In this document: positions 43,572 through 51,996 of the stretch, piece after piece
How positions within the stretch are numbered: position 1 is the first letter of the stretch
Layout of the letters: every line of letters begins with the position of its first letter
Source: CAVQBJ01 sp963724405
Lineage (GTDB): Bacteria > Actinomycetota > Thermoleophilia > Solirubrobacterales > Solirubrobacteraceae
NCBI GenBank assembly: GCA_963724405.1
Contig: CAVRUQ010000003.1
Location: 2,108,001-2,172,000, forward strand
DNA length: 64,000 bases
Direction: 5' to 3'
Made by a program: the position numbers and the translations under genes
The notes under the pieces: generated by a model
Databases searched by the model: none
Seen by the model: only the letters and a program-made list of their open reading frames with translations
What the model was told of the DNA's origin: nothing

Positions 43572-43946
43572 ATGGCCGAGCGAGCGACAGCGAGCGAGCA
43601 GATCACCGGGGCGGTGACCGCGTGGCCCGGCGTCACGGCGGGCCCCGGCCGGCGCGGCGAGTTCGCGTTCACGGTGGACGGACACGAGATCGGCCACCTG
43701 CACGGCGACCACGCCGCCCACTTCGGCTTCCCCCGGGACGTCGGCGCCGAGCTGCGCGAGCAGGGGCGCGTCGGCCCGCACCCGGTCAACCCCCACTCGA
43801 CGAAGATGGCCGCGCGCCGGATCGAGGGCGACGATGACGTGCGCGACGTGATCGAGCTGATGCGGCTCAACTACGACCGGATTCGGGCCGCCGACGCCGG
43901 GCCGCGGGCCGAACGCCCGGACGGGGCCAAGGGCGTGGCCGCGTGA
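43572..43946 (+). CDS. Luciferase-domain (DUF5519) protein
   Basis: A 124-residue protein from ATG 43572 with a strong AAGGAGG ribosome site. It has the DUF5519 pattern: EFAFTVDGHEIGHLHGDHAAHFGFPRDVGAELREQ, GPHPVNPHSTKMAARRI, DDDVRDVIELMRLNYDRI. Several His (HEIGHLHGDHAAH) may bind a metal. The family name does not imply light emission. It is driven by the MerR-type promoter just upstream. Confidence 0.85.
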   Translation: MAERATASEQITGAVTAWPGVTAGPGRRGEFAFTVDGHEIGHLHGDHAAHFGFPRDVGAELREQGRVGPHPVNPHSTKMAARRIEGDDDVRDVIELMRLNYDRIRAADAGPRAERPDGAKGVAA

Positions 43947-44063
43947 CGCGTCGTTGGAGGCGCGCACGTCGAGCCGGCCGGCTCGCGTGACCGGTCGGTA
44001 GCGGCGCGCCGCGCGGCGGTCGCGGCGAGCCGGCGCCCGCCGCGACCGCACAGGCGCCGTCGC

Positions 44064-44756
44064 TCAGGCCGGCGGCGCCACGCACATGGCGTTCGGCGGG
44101 CAGCACGGGATCGCGCTGCTCGGGGCCGTCGACCCGGCGGCCACCGGCAGGCAGCAGCGGATCGGCGTGGTCGAGGCCGTGCCGGCGGTCACCGGCGGCG
44201 GACAGCACGGGATCGCAACGCTGGTGCCTCCCGAGGCGATGACGCAGCACGGAATCGCCGCCGTGCTCGTCGAGGCGAGCGGGCAGCACCGGATCGCCGT
44301 CCCGGCGGCGGCCAGCGGACAGCACGCGATCACGGCCGTGCCGGCGGCGACCGGCGGACAGCACGGGATCACCGGCGTCCCCGTGGCAACCGGCGGACAG
44401 CACGGGATCACCGCCGTCCCCGTGGCAACCGGCGGACAGCACGGGATCACCGCCGTCCCCGTGGCGACCGGCGGACAGCAGCGGATCGCGGTTGCGCCGG
44501 CGGGGGTGAGCGGGCAGCAGCGGATCGCCGTCGCGCTCGCCGCCACGGGCGGACAGCACGGAATCGCCCCGGCGGTCGGCGGCGGACAGCACGGGACGGT
44601 CGCGGTGAGCGGGCAGGCGATCGACGTCGTCGCCGCGCTGGCGCTCGTCACGCCGGCGCCGGAGCCCACCGCCGAGAGCAGCAGCGCCGCCGCGAGGGCG
44701 GCGAGCGTCGCGATGACCACCGCCCGGCTTGGCCTCGCTACGAGGTGCGTCTTCAT
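44064..44756 (-). CDS. Secreted Cys-Cys-Pro repeat protein
   Basis: A 230-residue protein from ATG 44756 (GGAGGGTCC ribosome site) with a signal peptide (AVVIATLAALAAALLLSAV... to TSASA). The mature part consists almost entirely of about 13 repeats of 11-17 residues, each centred on a Cys-Cys pair: mostly IPCCPP or IRCCPL followed by a VATGTAV-like spacer. No charged residue other than Arg occurs in the repeats. Three consecutive units are nearly identical in DNA (39 bases each, 44350-44466). Such vicinal Cys arrays could bind soft metals or cross-link a surface fibre. I know no family; the function is unknown. Confidence 0.8.
   Translation of the reverse strand: MKTHLVARPSRAVVIATLAALAAALLLSAVGSGAGVTSASAATTSIACPLTATVPCCPPPTAGAIPCCPPVAASATAIRCCPLTPAGATAIRCCPPVATGTAVIPCCPPVATGTAVIPCCPPVATGTPVIPCCPPVAAGTAVIACCPLAAAGTAIRCCPLASTSTAAIPCCVIASGGTSVAIPCCPPPVTAGTASTTPIRCCLPVAAGSTAPSSAIPCCPPNAMCVAPPA
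44350..44466. repeat. Three tandem 39-base repeats inside the Cys-Cys gene
   Basis: Units at 44350-44388, 44389-44427 and 44428-44466 differ at only one or two positions. Each encodes 13 residues with one CCPP motif; a fourth, diverged unit begins at 44467. This implies recent slippage or unequal crossing-over. Confidence 0.85.
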
Positions 44757-45161
44757 GGACCCTCCTTCTCGATGACCCGGTTCCAGCCGCACCGACGGCC
44801 AACGGCGGCCGTCCTGACCCGCGCGGCCGGCTGATGGGCGGGGGTCACGACCCGGCGACGGCGGCGTCGCGCGCGCTCGGCCGCCCACCCGGACGACGTG
44901 CTCCCGCTCCGGCGCAGAGCCTACGCCCGCTCGAGCGGGGGCGTCAACCCGCCAACGGCGACCGATGAGTGCGGCCGCGGCCGGAGTCGCGCGGAAGTTT
45001 GGTCGATGTTGTCTCCTGGTGGAAGAAGATCGACCAAACTTCAACTGGGACGCGCCTCGCCCAACCACGCCGGCCGCTCTCAGCCGGTGGGTAGGAGAGC
45101 GGTCAAGGGCCGGGCTGCGGGTCCGAACCCGGCCGAACGGGATTGCGGATCTCCGCCGGTG
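44757..45161. other. Intergenic region, empty except for a dispersed palindrome
   Basis: No gene is supported by start, motif or family. The 49-base hairpin at 44994-45042 lies inside; promoter signals for the Cys-Cys gene must be near 44780-44850 but none is clear. Confidence 0.5.
44994..45042 (+). repeat. 49-base dispersed hairpin element, copy B
   Basis: Arms GAAGTTTGGTCGAT and ATCGACCAAACTTC are perfectly complementary over 14 bases with a 21-base loop. The reverse complement of copy A (33055-33103) matches it closely. It looks like a REP- or MITE-like mobile hairpin, with no transposase nearby. Confidence 0.78.
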
Positions 45162-45683
45162 TCAGTCCGAGCTGCGCGCCGCCTCGAGCGCGCCGATGTC
45201 GCGAAGGTCCTCCTCGCGCCCGGCGGCGGTCTTCATGCTGACCAGCTCCTCGTAGCCGGCGTAGAGCACGCCGCCCACCTCCACGGCTCCGTCGCGCAGC
45301 TGCCGATAATCGCGCAGGCCCGCGACGTCCTGCATCACGTCCAAGCGGCCGAACCGGGTCTGCAGCACCCAGTTTCCACCGGCCACCAGGCCTTCCTCGT
45401 CGGGCCGGATGCCAGGCTCGTCGGGATCGATGTCGCCCGGGTCGACGCGTGCGTTCAGGTCTCGGAGCGCCACCGCGAGCCGAGCGAGGTTCTCACGCGC
45501 CGGTGCGGGCACGATGTCGATGTCCTTGGTCGCGCGCACGTACCCATGGGGAGCCAGCGCGAACCCACCGATGATCACGAACTCGACGCCGTGCCCACCC
45601 AGTGTCCCCAGCAGCTCGGCCGGGTGCAGTCCACCCGAGGTGCCGCGCGCCGAACCCGCGCCATCCGCCTCGCTATCCACCAT
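45162..45683 (-). CDS. Nucleotidyltransferase (MNT/AbiEii-like), probable toxin
   Basis: A 173-residue protein with the minimal nucleotidyltransferase core: VEFVIIGGFALAPHG (G39-G40) and RATKDIDIVP (D54-x-D56). LDVMQDVAGL and ELVSMKTAAGREEDLRDI complete the usual fold. It overlaps the XRE gene by 11 bases. Such pairs often act as toxin-antitoxin systems that nucleotidylate a host target; activity here is inference. Confidence 0.8.
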   Translation of the reverse strand: MVDSEADGAGSARGTSGGLHPAELLGTLGGHGVEFVIIGGFALAPHGYVRATKDIDIVPAPARENLARLAVALRDLNARVDPGDIDPDEPGIRPDEEGLVAGGNWVLQTRFGRLDVMQDVAGLRDYRQLRDGAVEVGGVLYAGYEELVSMKTAAGREEDLRDIGALEAARSSD

Positions 45684-46017
45684 TGTTCACGCGGCCTCGA
45701 GCGGCGTGCGCGGCGACGTCAGTCAGGAAGGCGCTCAGTTCGGCCGTGCGCTCGACGCGCTGCTCCGCGGTGAGATCGCGATAGTCCGCACGCAGGTCCT
45801 CCACGGAGGCATTACCCGACGGCAGCGGCTCGGTCGAGACAACGAGGCGCCGGCCCATCGCATGCAGCAACCGCTCCAACGTCCGCCACGTCGGCGAGAC
45901 CGCGCCTCGCTCGATGCGACTGATGTACGTCTGCGTCGTTCCCGCGCGGCGCGCCAGGTCTGCTTGGTCAAGACCGCGTGCGAGCCGGGCGGCGCGCAGT
46001 ATCTCGCCGGCATCCAT
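45673..46017 (-). CDS. XRE-family helix-turn-helix protein, probable antitoxin
   Basis: A 114-residue protein from ATG 46017. The Cro/C1 HTH (about 5-60) has ILRAARLARGLDQADLARRAGTTQTYISRIERGAVSPTWRTLERLL. The tail (SVEDLRADYRDLTAEQRVERTAELSAFL) is helical. It overlaps and precedes the nucleotidyltransferase, as in HTH-nucleotidyltransferase pairs. Confidence 0.87.
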   Translation of the reverse strand: MDAGEILRAARLARGLDQADLARRAGTTQTYISRIERGAVSPTWRTLERLLHAMGRRLVVSTEPLPSGNASVEDLRADYRDLTAEQRVERTAELSAFLTDVAAHAARGRVNNGG

Positions 46018-46094
46018 ACCCAGACTATAGATCACATATGGTCTTTTTGCGACCCGCGAGCACCGCGGCCAGGTCGCCCGGGCGCGCCCGGCGC

Positions 46095-46367
46095 TCAGAC
46101 GGCGACGCTGTGCGCGACCTGGCGCACGCGGATCGCGGCATCGTTCGGCACGAAGCGGATCTCTCCGCCGCCGATGAGCTCGCCGTGCGCGAGCTGGGCC
46201 CGCTCGAGCCCGGTCAGCAGCGATCCGGCGTACGAACGGGTGAGGTCCATGAGGTGGGCCAGCTCGCGGGAGGTCAGTGAGCCGCGCTCGGTCAGCAGCG
46301 CGAGGGCACGCAGCTGGCTGCGGGTCAATCTGAGGCCGTCGAGGAGCACGATGAGGAGTATCGGCAC
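46095..46367 (-). CDS. Small winged-helix DNA-binding protein (MarR-like)
   Basis: A 90-residue frame from ATG 46367 with a plausible winged helix (LTRSQLRALALLTERGSLTSRELAHLMDLTRSYAGSLLTGLERAQLAHGEL). No family match is certain. It is divergent from the peptidase at 46474 and upstream of the XRE pair. Confidence 0.58.
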   Translation of the reverse strand: MPILLIVLLDGLRLTRSQLRALALLTERGSLTSRELAHLMDLTRSYAGSLLTGLERAQLAHGELIGGGEIRFVPNDAAIRVRQVAHSVAV

Positions 46368-46473
46368 GGGATGCGTAGGACTGAAGAGGAAATTTCACGA
46401 TCAACTCGGGGCCGGCCGAGACGATCATTTACCCTGCGTGAGGGGTTATCGAGAGCGACAGGAAGGGGCAGGC

Positions 46474-48510
46474 GTGCCGCCCAGCAGGCCCGTCCCCCGG
46501 AGAAAAACGACGCGTACCCTCGTCGCCGCGGCGCTCATGGCGGTCGCCGCGCTCGTGGCCGCGACCGGTGCGAACGCGGCGGTCGTGGCCCGGCCGCTGT
46601 GCCCGCCGCCGCCGGCCGAGCACGCCCGCTGCGAGTCCGAGATCCTTATCGACACGGCGACCGGCGGACCCGCCCACCCGGCCGGCCTGACCGGCACGGC
46701 GGCGCCGCAGACCGGCAGCCCCGCCTGGCTGCAATGGGCCTACGACCTCGAGGGCCTGTCGGCCGCCGGGCCGAGCGCGACCGACACGATCGCCGTCGTC
46801 GACCCGTTCGGCGACAGCGCCGCCGAGTCCGACCTCGGCATGTACCGCAGCACGTTCGGCCTGCCCGCGTGCACGACGCAGAACGGCTGCTTCAAGAAGG
46901 TCGACCAGACCGGCGGGACGAACTACCCGCCCGACGCGTCGGGCGCCAACGCCTCGTGGATCACCGAGACCTCGCTCGACCTCGACATGGTGTCGGCCAT
47001 CTGCCCGGGCTGCCACATCCTGCTCGCGGAGGCGAACACGAACGGTGACTCGGACCTCGCCGCGGCGGAGGTGACCGCGGCCACGACGGCGTCGCCGTTC
47101 GACCCCGAGCAGATCACCAACAGCTGGTCGTGGACGGGCGACACCACCCACAACTCCGCCTTCGACCCGAGCAACATCGCCGTCGTGGCCGCGACCGGCG
47201 ACAGCGGCTATGACACCTTCGGCGTGCCGGCCCAGCTGCCCTCCGTCACCGCCGTCGGCGGCACATCGCTGCCGGCGGCCAACGCGATCGCCGACTGCAC
47301 GGCGAGCGCGAGCGCCGCGGCCGCCTGCGCGCGCGGCTTCAGCGAGACCGCCTGGTCGGGCACGGCCAGCGGCTGCGCGACCGGCAACGCCAAGCCCTCC
47401 TGGCAGAAGGACTCGGGCTGCGCCTCGCGCACGGTCGCCGACCTGGCCGCGGACTCGGACATCGCCACCGGGGCGATCGCCTACGACTCGACCGTGGACG
47501 ACGGCTGGTTCGTGGCCGGGGGCACGAGCGTCGCCTCGCCGATCGTGGCCGCGTACTACGCGCTCGTCGGCGGCGGCGCCGGCAACGGCGGCGCCGCGTG
47601 GGCCTACACGAACCGGAGCGCCCTCAACGACATCACCGCCGGATCGGAGCGAAACTGCGTCACGCCACCGACGCAGACCTACCTGTGCACGGCGCAGACG
47701 GGCTACGACGGCCCGACCGGCGAGGGATCCATCAGCGGCGACGTCGTCGCCGGCGCGCCGCAGGCCGCGGGCAGCCTGGCCCAGGCGGTGACCGACACGA
47801 CGGCCACGCTCGACGGCGGGGTATACGCCAACCAGCTCGACACGCAGGTGCAGTGGCAGTACGGCCCGACGAACGCCTACGGGCAGACGACGCCGGTCCT
47901 CGACGCCGGCAGCGCGCTCGGCGTGGCGCCGGTGAGCGCGAACCTCACCGGCCTGTCGCCGGACACGACCTACCACTTCCGGCTCGTCGCAATGAACCGC
48001 TCGGGGACGAGCTACGGCTACGACGCGACCTTTTCCACCGCCTCCCCGCCGGCGAGCACCCAGACCCTGAGCACGTCGGCGACGGTGACGGCCAGCACGG
48101 TGACCGTGACGGCGAGCCCGCCGCCGACCGTGAGCTCGACGCAGACCACCACGACGGCGAGCGCGCCGCTGACGACGCGCACGACGACCACCTCGTCGCA
48201 AACGGCCCGGAGCGCGTCGATCGCGGCGCTCCAGGTGCTCGTCGGGCCGTTCGCGGCCCACCGGGGCCGGCGCGTGCGCGTGCGCGTCAGCTGCAGCCGG
48301 CGCTGCGCCGGGCGGATCGCGCTGCGCGTCGACGGCCAGGTGATCGGGCGGGCGCACATCGCGCTGCGCGACAAGCAGTTCACCGGCGTGGCCTCGCTGC
48401 CGCTCGACGCGACCGGACGGCGGCTGCTGCGCCACCGCGGCCGCCTGCGGGCCGTGGTGGTGCTCGCGCTGAACGGCCACCTCATGCGCGCGACGGTCGT
48501 GGTCGGCTGA
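46474..48510 (+). CDS. S53-family (sedolisin) peptidase with FN3-like domain, secreted
   Basis: A 678-residue protein from GTG 46474 (GGAAGGGG ribosome site) with signal peptide ending near ATGANA. The sedolisin triad is visible: E165 and D169 in ITETSLDLDMV, and Ser S352 in VAGGTSVASP; an Asp occurs in TGDSG. The catalytic core starts right after the signal peptide, so the long propeptide of most S53 enzymes is missing. FN3-like repeats (about 415-500; TDTTATLDGGVYANQLDTQVQWQYG, PDTTYHFRLVAMN), a Thr-rich linker and a Cys-containing C-terminal domain follow. Confidence 0.88.
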   Translation: MPPSRPVPRRKTTRTLVAAALMAVAALVAATGANAAVVARPLCPPPPAEHARCESEILIDTATGGPAHPAGLTGTAAPQTGSPAWLQWAYDLEGLSAAGPSATDTIAVVDPFGDSAAESDLGMYRSTFGLPACTTQNGCFKKVDQTGGTNYPPDASGANASWITETSLDLDMVSAICPGCHILLAEANTNGDSDLAAAEVTAATTASPFDPEQITNSWSWTGDTTHNSAFDPSNIAVVAATGDSGYDTFGVPAQLPSVTAVGGTSLPAANAIADCTASASAAAACARGFSETAWSGTASGCATGNAKPSWQKDSGCASRTVADLAADSDIATGAIAYDSTVDDGWFVAGGTSVASPIVAAYYALVGGGAGNGGAAWAYTNRSALNDITAGSERNCVTPPTQTYLCTAQTGYDGPTGEGSISGDVVAGAPQAAGSLAQAVTDTTATLDGGVYANQLDTQVQWQYGPTNAYGQTTPVLDAGSALGVAPVSANLTGLSPDTTYHFRLVAMNRSGTSYGYDATFSTASPPASTQTLSTSATVTASTVTVTASPPPTVSSTQTTTTASAPLTTRTTTTSSQTARSASIAALQVLVGPFAAHRGRRVRVRVSCSRRCAGRIALRVDGQVIGRAHIALRDKQFTGVASLPLDATGRRLLRHRGRLRAVVVLALNGHLMRATVVVG

Positions 48511-48626
48511 CGCCGTGACCGCGGGCGACCGGTTGCGCACACCGGCGCGCGACGCGTTACATTTGCGCCCGTGAGGAGTGCCACGGTCCCCGACGGCGGC
48601 CTCGGCCGGTCGCCCAACCGCGGCAC

Positions 48627-50012
48627 GTGCTGAAGACGCCACTGAGATGGCTGCGAGCGTTGCAGGCGCTCGCCCGGCGCTGGCTGGTCGTGATCAAGCG
48701 CCTGCTCGCCGACCCGCTGGCGCCGATCAGCGCGCTCTCGCTCATCCTCATCATCTCGCTGTTCGCGCGCGTGTACGACCTCAGCCAGCCGTGCAGCGCG
48801 CCGTGCAAGACGCCGGCCAGCCACACTCTCATCTTCGACGAGAGCTACTACGTCAACGCGGCGCGCGTCATCGACCACATCAACCCGCCGGCCGGAGCCC
48901 CGTACAACAACGCCCCCGGCGGTGAGGACCCAAACGCCGAGCACCCCCAGCTCGCGAAGCTGCTGATCGCCGGCTCGATCAAGCTCTTCGGCGACGACCC
49001 GAAGGGCTGGCGCCTGCCGAGCGTGCTCTTCAGCCTGATCGCGCTCGCCGCGATATACGGGCTCGTCGTGTCGCTCGGCGGCAGCGGCTGGTTAGCGGTC
49101 GGGGCGACGGCGGTGATGGCGCTCGACAACCTGATGCTCGTCCACGGGCGGATCGCCACGCTGGACATCTTCGGGGTCGCGATGATGCTCATCGCGGCGA
49201 TCCTCTACGTGCGTCGATGGCCCTTGCTCGCGGGCGTCGCGTTAGGCATCGGCGGGCTGATGAAGGAGACCTCGCTCTACGTGGTGGCGGTCTTCGTGCT
49301 CTACGAGGCGATGCGCCTGCTGCGGGCGAAGTGGAAGGACGGCAGCGCCAAGGGCTGGGTGCAGGAGAACCTGCGCCCCGCGTTCACGGTCTTCGTCAGC
49401 ACCGCGGCGGCGTTCCTGCTCGGGTTCTGGATCCTCGACCTGCTCGTCCCGGCCTATGACACCGGGACGAAGATCACGTACGCGGGCAGCCCGTTCACGC
49501 ACCTGTTCCACATCATCCACTACGCCGCCGAGCTGAAGGCGGTGCCCCAGGCGACCGGCATCTCCTCGACTCCCTGGGCGTGGCTGCTCGACGAGCGCGC
49601 GATCAACTACGCGCGCGTCGCGGTCAACTCGCTCTCCAACGGCAAGGTCATCGCCAGCCGCGCCACGGTCTACTTCCAGGGCGAGATCAACCCCTTCATC
49701 ATCTTCTTCGCCGTCCCCACGCTGTTCGCGGCGCTCGCGCAGTGGTGGAAGGAGAACGACCGGATCGCCCTGTTCGGCGGCGCCTGGGTGCTCGCCACCT
49801 ACGCCATCTCCGTCTATGACGCGCAGATCGCCGGTCGCGTCGCCTACCTGTACTACATGACCGTCGTCCTGCCCGGGGTCTACCTGGTCCTCGTCCGGTT
49901 CATGGCGCGCAGGGAGATCCCGCGCTCGTTCGTGATCGGATGGTCGTTCATGCTCGTGTACGGCTTCCTGAACCTGTACCCGATACAGACGCTGCTGCCC
50001 TGGGGCGGGTAG
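48627..50012 (+). CDS. GT39/PMT-family protein O-mannosyltransferase-like enzyme
   Basis: A 461-residue membrane glycosyltransferase. N-terminal TM1 (about 32-48) is followed by the luminal catalytic loop with TLIFDESYYVNAARV (Asp-Glu) and EDPNAEHPQLAKLLIAGSIKLFG, and later TLDIFGVAMML and MKETSLYVVA. About 10 TM helices follow, with GEINPFIIFF and a short end LLPWGG. Such enzymes use lipid-linked mannose to glycosylate exported proteins. A related gene end is found at 50530-52019. Confidence 0.87.
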   Translation: MLKTPLRWLRALQALARRWLVVIKRLLADPLAPISALSLILIISLFARVYDLSQPCSAPCKTPASHTLIFDESYYVNAARVIDHINPPAGAPYNNAPGGEDPNAEHPQLAKLLIAGSIKLFGDDPKGWRLPSVLFSLIALAAIYGLVVSLGGSGWLAVGATAVMALDNLMLVHGRIATLDIFGVAMMLIAAILYVRRWPLLAGVALGIGGLMKETSLYVVAVFVLYEAMRLLRAKWKDGSAKGWVQENLRPAFTVFVSTAAAFLLGFWILDLLVPAYDTGTKITYAGSPFTHLFHIIHYAAELKAVPQATGISSTPWAWLLDERAINYARVAVNSLSNGKVIASRATVYFQGEINPFIIFFAVPTLFAALAQWWKENDRIALFGGAWVLATYAISVYDAQIAGRVAYLYYMTVVLPGVYLVLVRFMARREIPRSFVIGWSFMLVYGFLNLYPIQTLLPWGG

Positions 50013-50036
50013 CTCGGCGGGCGCCAGCCCCGTCTG

Positions 50037-50435
50037 TCAACCGACCTTCGTAAAGCTCCCGGCGAGGACGATCTGACGGGCCTCGCACACCGGGCTGCTG
50101 CTCGCGCCGCTGACGAGCCTGAGCTTCAGCCGTGTCCCACTCGTCTGGAACGTGTAGACGCTCGTCGTCGCGCAGCGGCCCTGACCGGGCGCGGCCCGAA
50201 TCGTGATCTTCGACCCGTTCACCGAGTAGTTGCCGTGAGTCGCCACCGTCCCGTTCTTGGCGGCGGTGAACACGCCGCGACTGAACGTGACCGTCCAGGT
50301 GCCCTTGACCTCGCCGCCCAGCGCCGTGCTGGTGATGATCGTCCGGTAGGTGCCGCTCGGCGCGCTGGCGGCGAGCGCCACCGACGACCCTGCCAGCGCA
50401 GTCACGAGCGATGCACCAATCGCGAGTCGCCTCAT
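50037..50435 (-). CDS. Small secreted lipocalin-like protein
   Basis: A 132-residue protein with a signal peptide (SLVTALAGSSVALAAS) and a beta-rich mature part: SGTYRTIITSTALGG, GTWTVTFSRGVFTAAKNG, GNYSVNGSKITI, TTSVYTFQTSGTRLKLRLV. The strand-turn pattern resembles a lipocalin or avidin-like barrel with one disulfide. Binding partner unknown. The ATG follows a GGAGGGGGC-like ribosome site. Confidence 0.75.
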   Translation of the reverse strand: MRRLAIGASLVTALAGSSVALAASAPSGTYRTIITSTALGGEVKGTWTVTFSRGVFTAAKNGTVATHGNYSVNGSKITIRAAPGQGRCATTSVYTFQTSGTRLKLRLVSGASSSPVCEARQIVLAGSFTKVG

Positions 50436-50533
50436 CTTGCCCCCTCCTTTTCGGCTGGAATGCGTGCTGAAAATTCGTACCTACCCGCTGTGAGGCCATC
50501 CGATCCTACGGCGCCTTCTGTCGTCATGCCCGG

Positions 50534-50605
50534 ATGGACCTGATCGTCGTGCAGTTCGTCGCGCGCAGACAGAGCGCGCGCTCGTTCGTGATCGGATGGT
50601 CGTTC
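50534..50605 (+). pseudogene. Left fragment of a PMT-like gene 3' end
   Basis: Translates to LIVVQFVARRQSARSFVIGWSF, matching VLVRFMARREIPRSFVIGWSF of the enzyme at 48627; 29 bases are identical (50577-50605 with 49921-49949). It ends exactly where the DUF4143 gene begins. The matching right fragment is at 51997-52019. Confidence 0.72.
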
Positions 50606-51900
50606 TATGGGCCGAGGAGCGCCGCCGGCACGACAGCGATGCCATCGGGACGGCGGTATGCGTCCGAGCCGGTGGTGACGACGACCGCATCCAGCAGGTC
50701 GGCGCCCATCTCCCGACGGAGCCACTTGAGGTGGGTTACGTCCTCGTCGGTGGCGACGGGGTGGAGTTTCACCTCCATCGCGACCACACGTGCGTCGCCC
50801 CGCTCGACGATGAGGTCGATCTCGTGCTCGCCGACGTAGGTGCGTAGGTGGCCGACGGCGGCGTCCGCGGGCTGCGCGTAGACGCGCACCGACTGGGTGA
50901 CCAACGACTCGAACAGCGCTCCCAAGAACGTCCCGTCGCGCGGAATGCTGATGGCCGGGTGGTCGCCGGCCAATAGCTGCCGGCTGGTGAGTCCCAGCAG
51001 CGTCGTTGCCAGCGCCGGGTCGGCGAGATGATGCTTCGGCGGCTCCGTGAGACGCGCGATGTGGTTGCGAGTCGGCTTCCATCCCGGCAGCGGGTCGAGC
51101 ACATACAAGCGTTCCAGGACGTCGCGGTAGGGCACGACCGTGGTGCGGGCGGGCTTCTCCGAATCGCCGCTGGTCGCCGCGTCGCGTACCTTCTCCCAGC
51201 TCGCCGTCGTCGCGGTCGCCGCCGCGTAGGCCAGCATCCAGCGTCGCAAAGCCGCGGGGTTACGCAGCTGATGGCCGAGCTCAGGGAAGTCCTTGTCGAT
51301 CACGCGCTGGATGTAGCCGTCCAGCTGGACGCGCCGCAGCCTCACCGGGAGGTCGCGCAGACCCGGGAAGCCCGACTTGAACATCTCCTCCGTGTAGTCG
51401 GCGAGTCCGAACGAGCTGACGCCAGCGACCCGTGGCTGCTCGCCGCCGAGCAGCTCGCGCAGGCTGACGGTCGCGTTGCCGGGCCAGCGCTCTGCGAGCG
51501 AGAGCGGTCGCATCCGCAACGCGATGATACGCCCGGCACCCGTGTGAACGCCTGTGCCCTTCGGCGCCACCGAGCCCGTCAGCAAAAACGGCCCCGGCGG
51601 GTCACGCCGATCCACCGCGCGACGGACGCGGTCCCACACGGGCGGATAGTGCTGCCACTCGTCGATGAGCACCGGGGCCGGCTGCGACAGCGCGAGGCCC
51701 ACGTCCGCCGACACGACAGCGAGATGCGTCTCGTCATCGAGGTCATACCGGGTGGCGGCGCGTTCTCCCGCGGTGGAGGTCTTCCCGATGGCCCGGGCGC
51801 CTTCGAGGGCGACCGCGACGGCGACATCGGGCGCCGACTCCAGATAGCCGTCCAGCTCATCGTCAGCAACGCGGCGGCGGTAGCTCGGCGCGTTCGACAC
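50605..51900 (-). CDS. AAA-type ATPase with DUF4143 domain
   Basis: A 431-residue protein. Walker A-like GARAIGKT (34-41) and VLIDEWQHYPPVWDRVRR are followed by LTGSVAP. The C-terminal DUF4143 part has PYRDVLERLYVLDPLPGW, FLGALFESLVTQSVRVYA and EIDLIVERGDARVVAMEVKL, a pattern shared with PD-(D/E)xK nucleases. Such proteins spread by gene transfer, and their role is unknown. The stop codon touches the end of the left PMT fragment (50605) and the region upstream ends at the right fragment, so the gene sits in the disrupted site. Confidence 0.87.
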   Translation of the reverse strand: MSNAPSYRRRVADDELDGYLESAPDVAVAVALEGARAIGKTSTAGERAATRYDLDDETHLAVVSADVGLALSQPAPVLIDEWQHYPPVWDRVRRAVDRRDPPGPFLLTGSVAPKGTGVHTGAGRIIALRMRPLSLAERWPGNATVSLRELLGGEQPRVAGVSSFGLADYTEEMFKSGFPGLRDLPVRLRRVQLDGYIQRVIDKDFPELGHQLRNPAALRRWMLAYAAATATTASWEKVRDAATSGDSEKPARTTVVPYRDVLERLYVLDPLPGWKPTRNHIARLTEPPKHHLADPALATTLLGLTSRQLLAGDHPAISIPRDGTFLGALFESLVTQSVRVYAQPADAAVGHLRTYVGEHEIDLIVERGDARVVAMEVKLHPVATDEDVTHLKWLRREMGADLLDAVVVTTGSDAYRRPDGIAVVPAALLGP

Positions 51901-51927
51901 GTATTCAGCCTACAGCAGCTCGGGGAT

Positions 51928-51967
51928 ATACGCTACAAATTCTCGTCTGTATACACTACAGATTCTC
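51928..51967. repeat. AT-rich direct repeats upstream of DUF4143 gene
   Basis: ATACGCTACAAATTCTC (51928-51944) and ATACACTACAGATTCTC (51951-51967) differ at two positions. They lie just upstream of the ATPase start in DNA much poorer in GC than the surroundings; a promoter or operator role is possible. Confidence 0.55.
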
Positions 51968-51996
51968 AGGCCTCCAGGCTACAAGCCCTCGGGTGT

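Noticed and set aside
43970..43985. Palindrome CGAGCCGGCCGGCTCG after the DUF5519 gene
   Set aside because: No loop or T-run, and common in such GC-rich DNA; too weak as terminator.
44341..44600. CRISPR-like tandem repeats
   Set aside because: Repeats are contiguous 39-base units coding for CCPP motifs, without unique spacers.
45080..45145. tRNA-like stretch with GGTCCGAAC
   Set aside because: Stems do not pair into a cloverleaf; likely chance.
46429..48642. 737-codon minus-strand frame
   Set aside because: Opposite the sedolisin with catalytic motifs; no domain seen.
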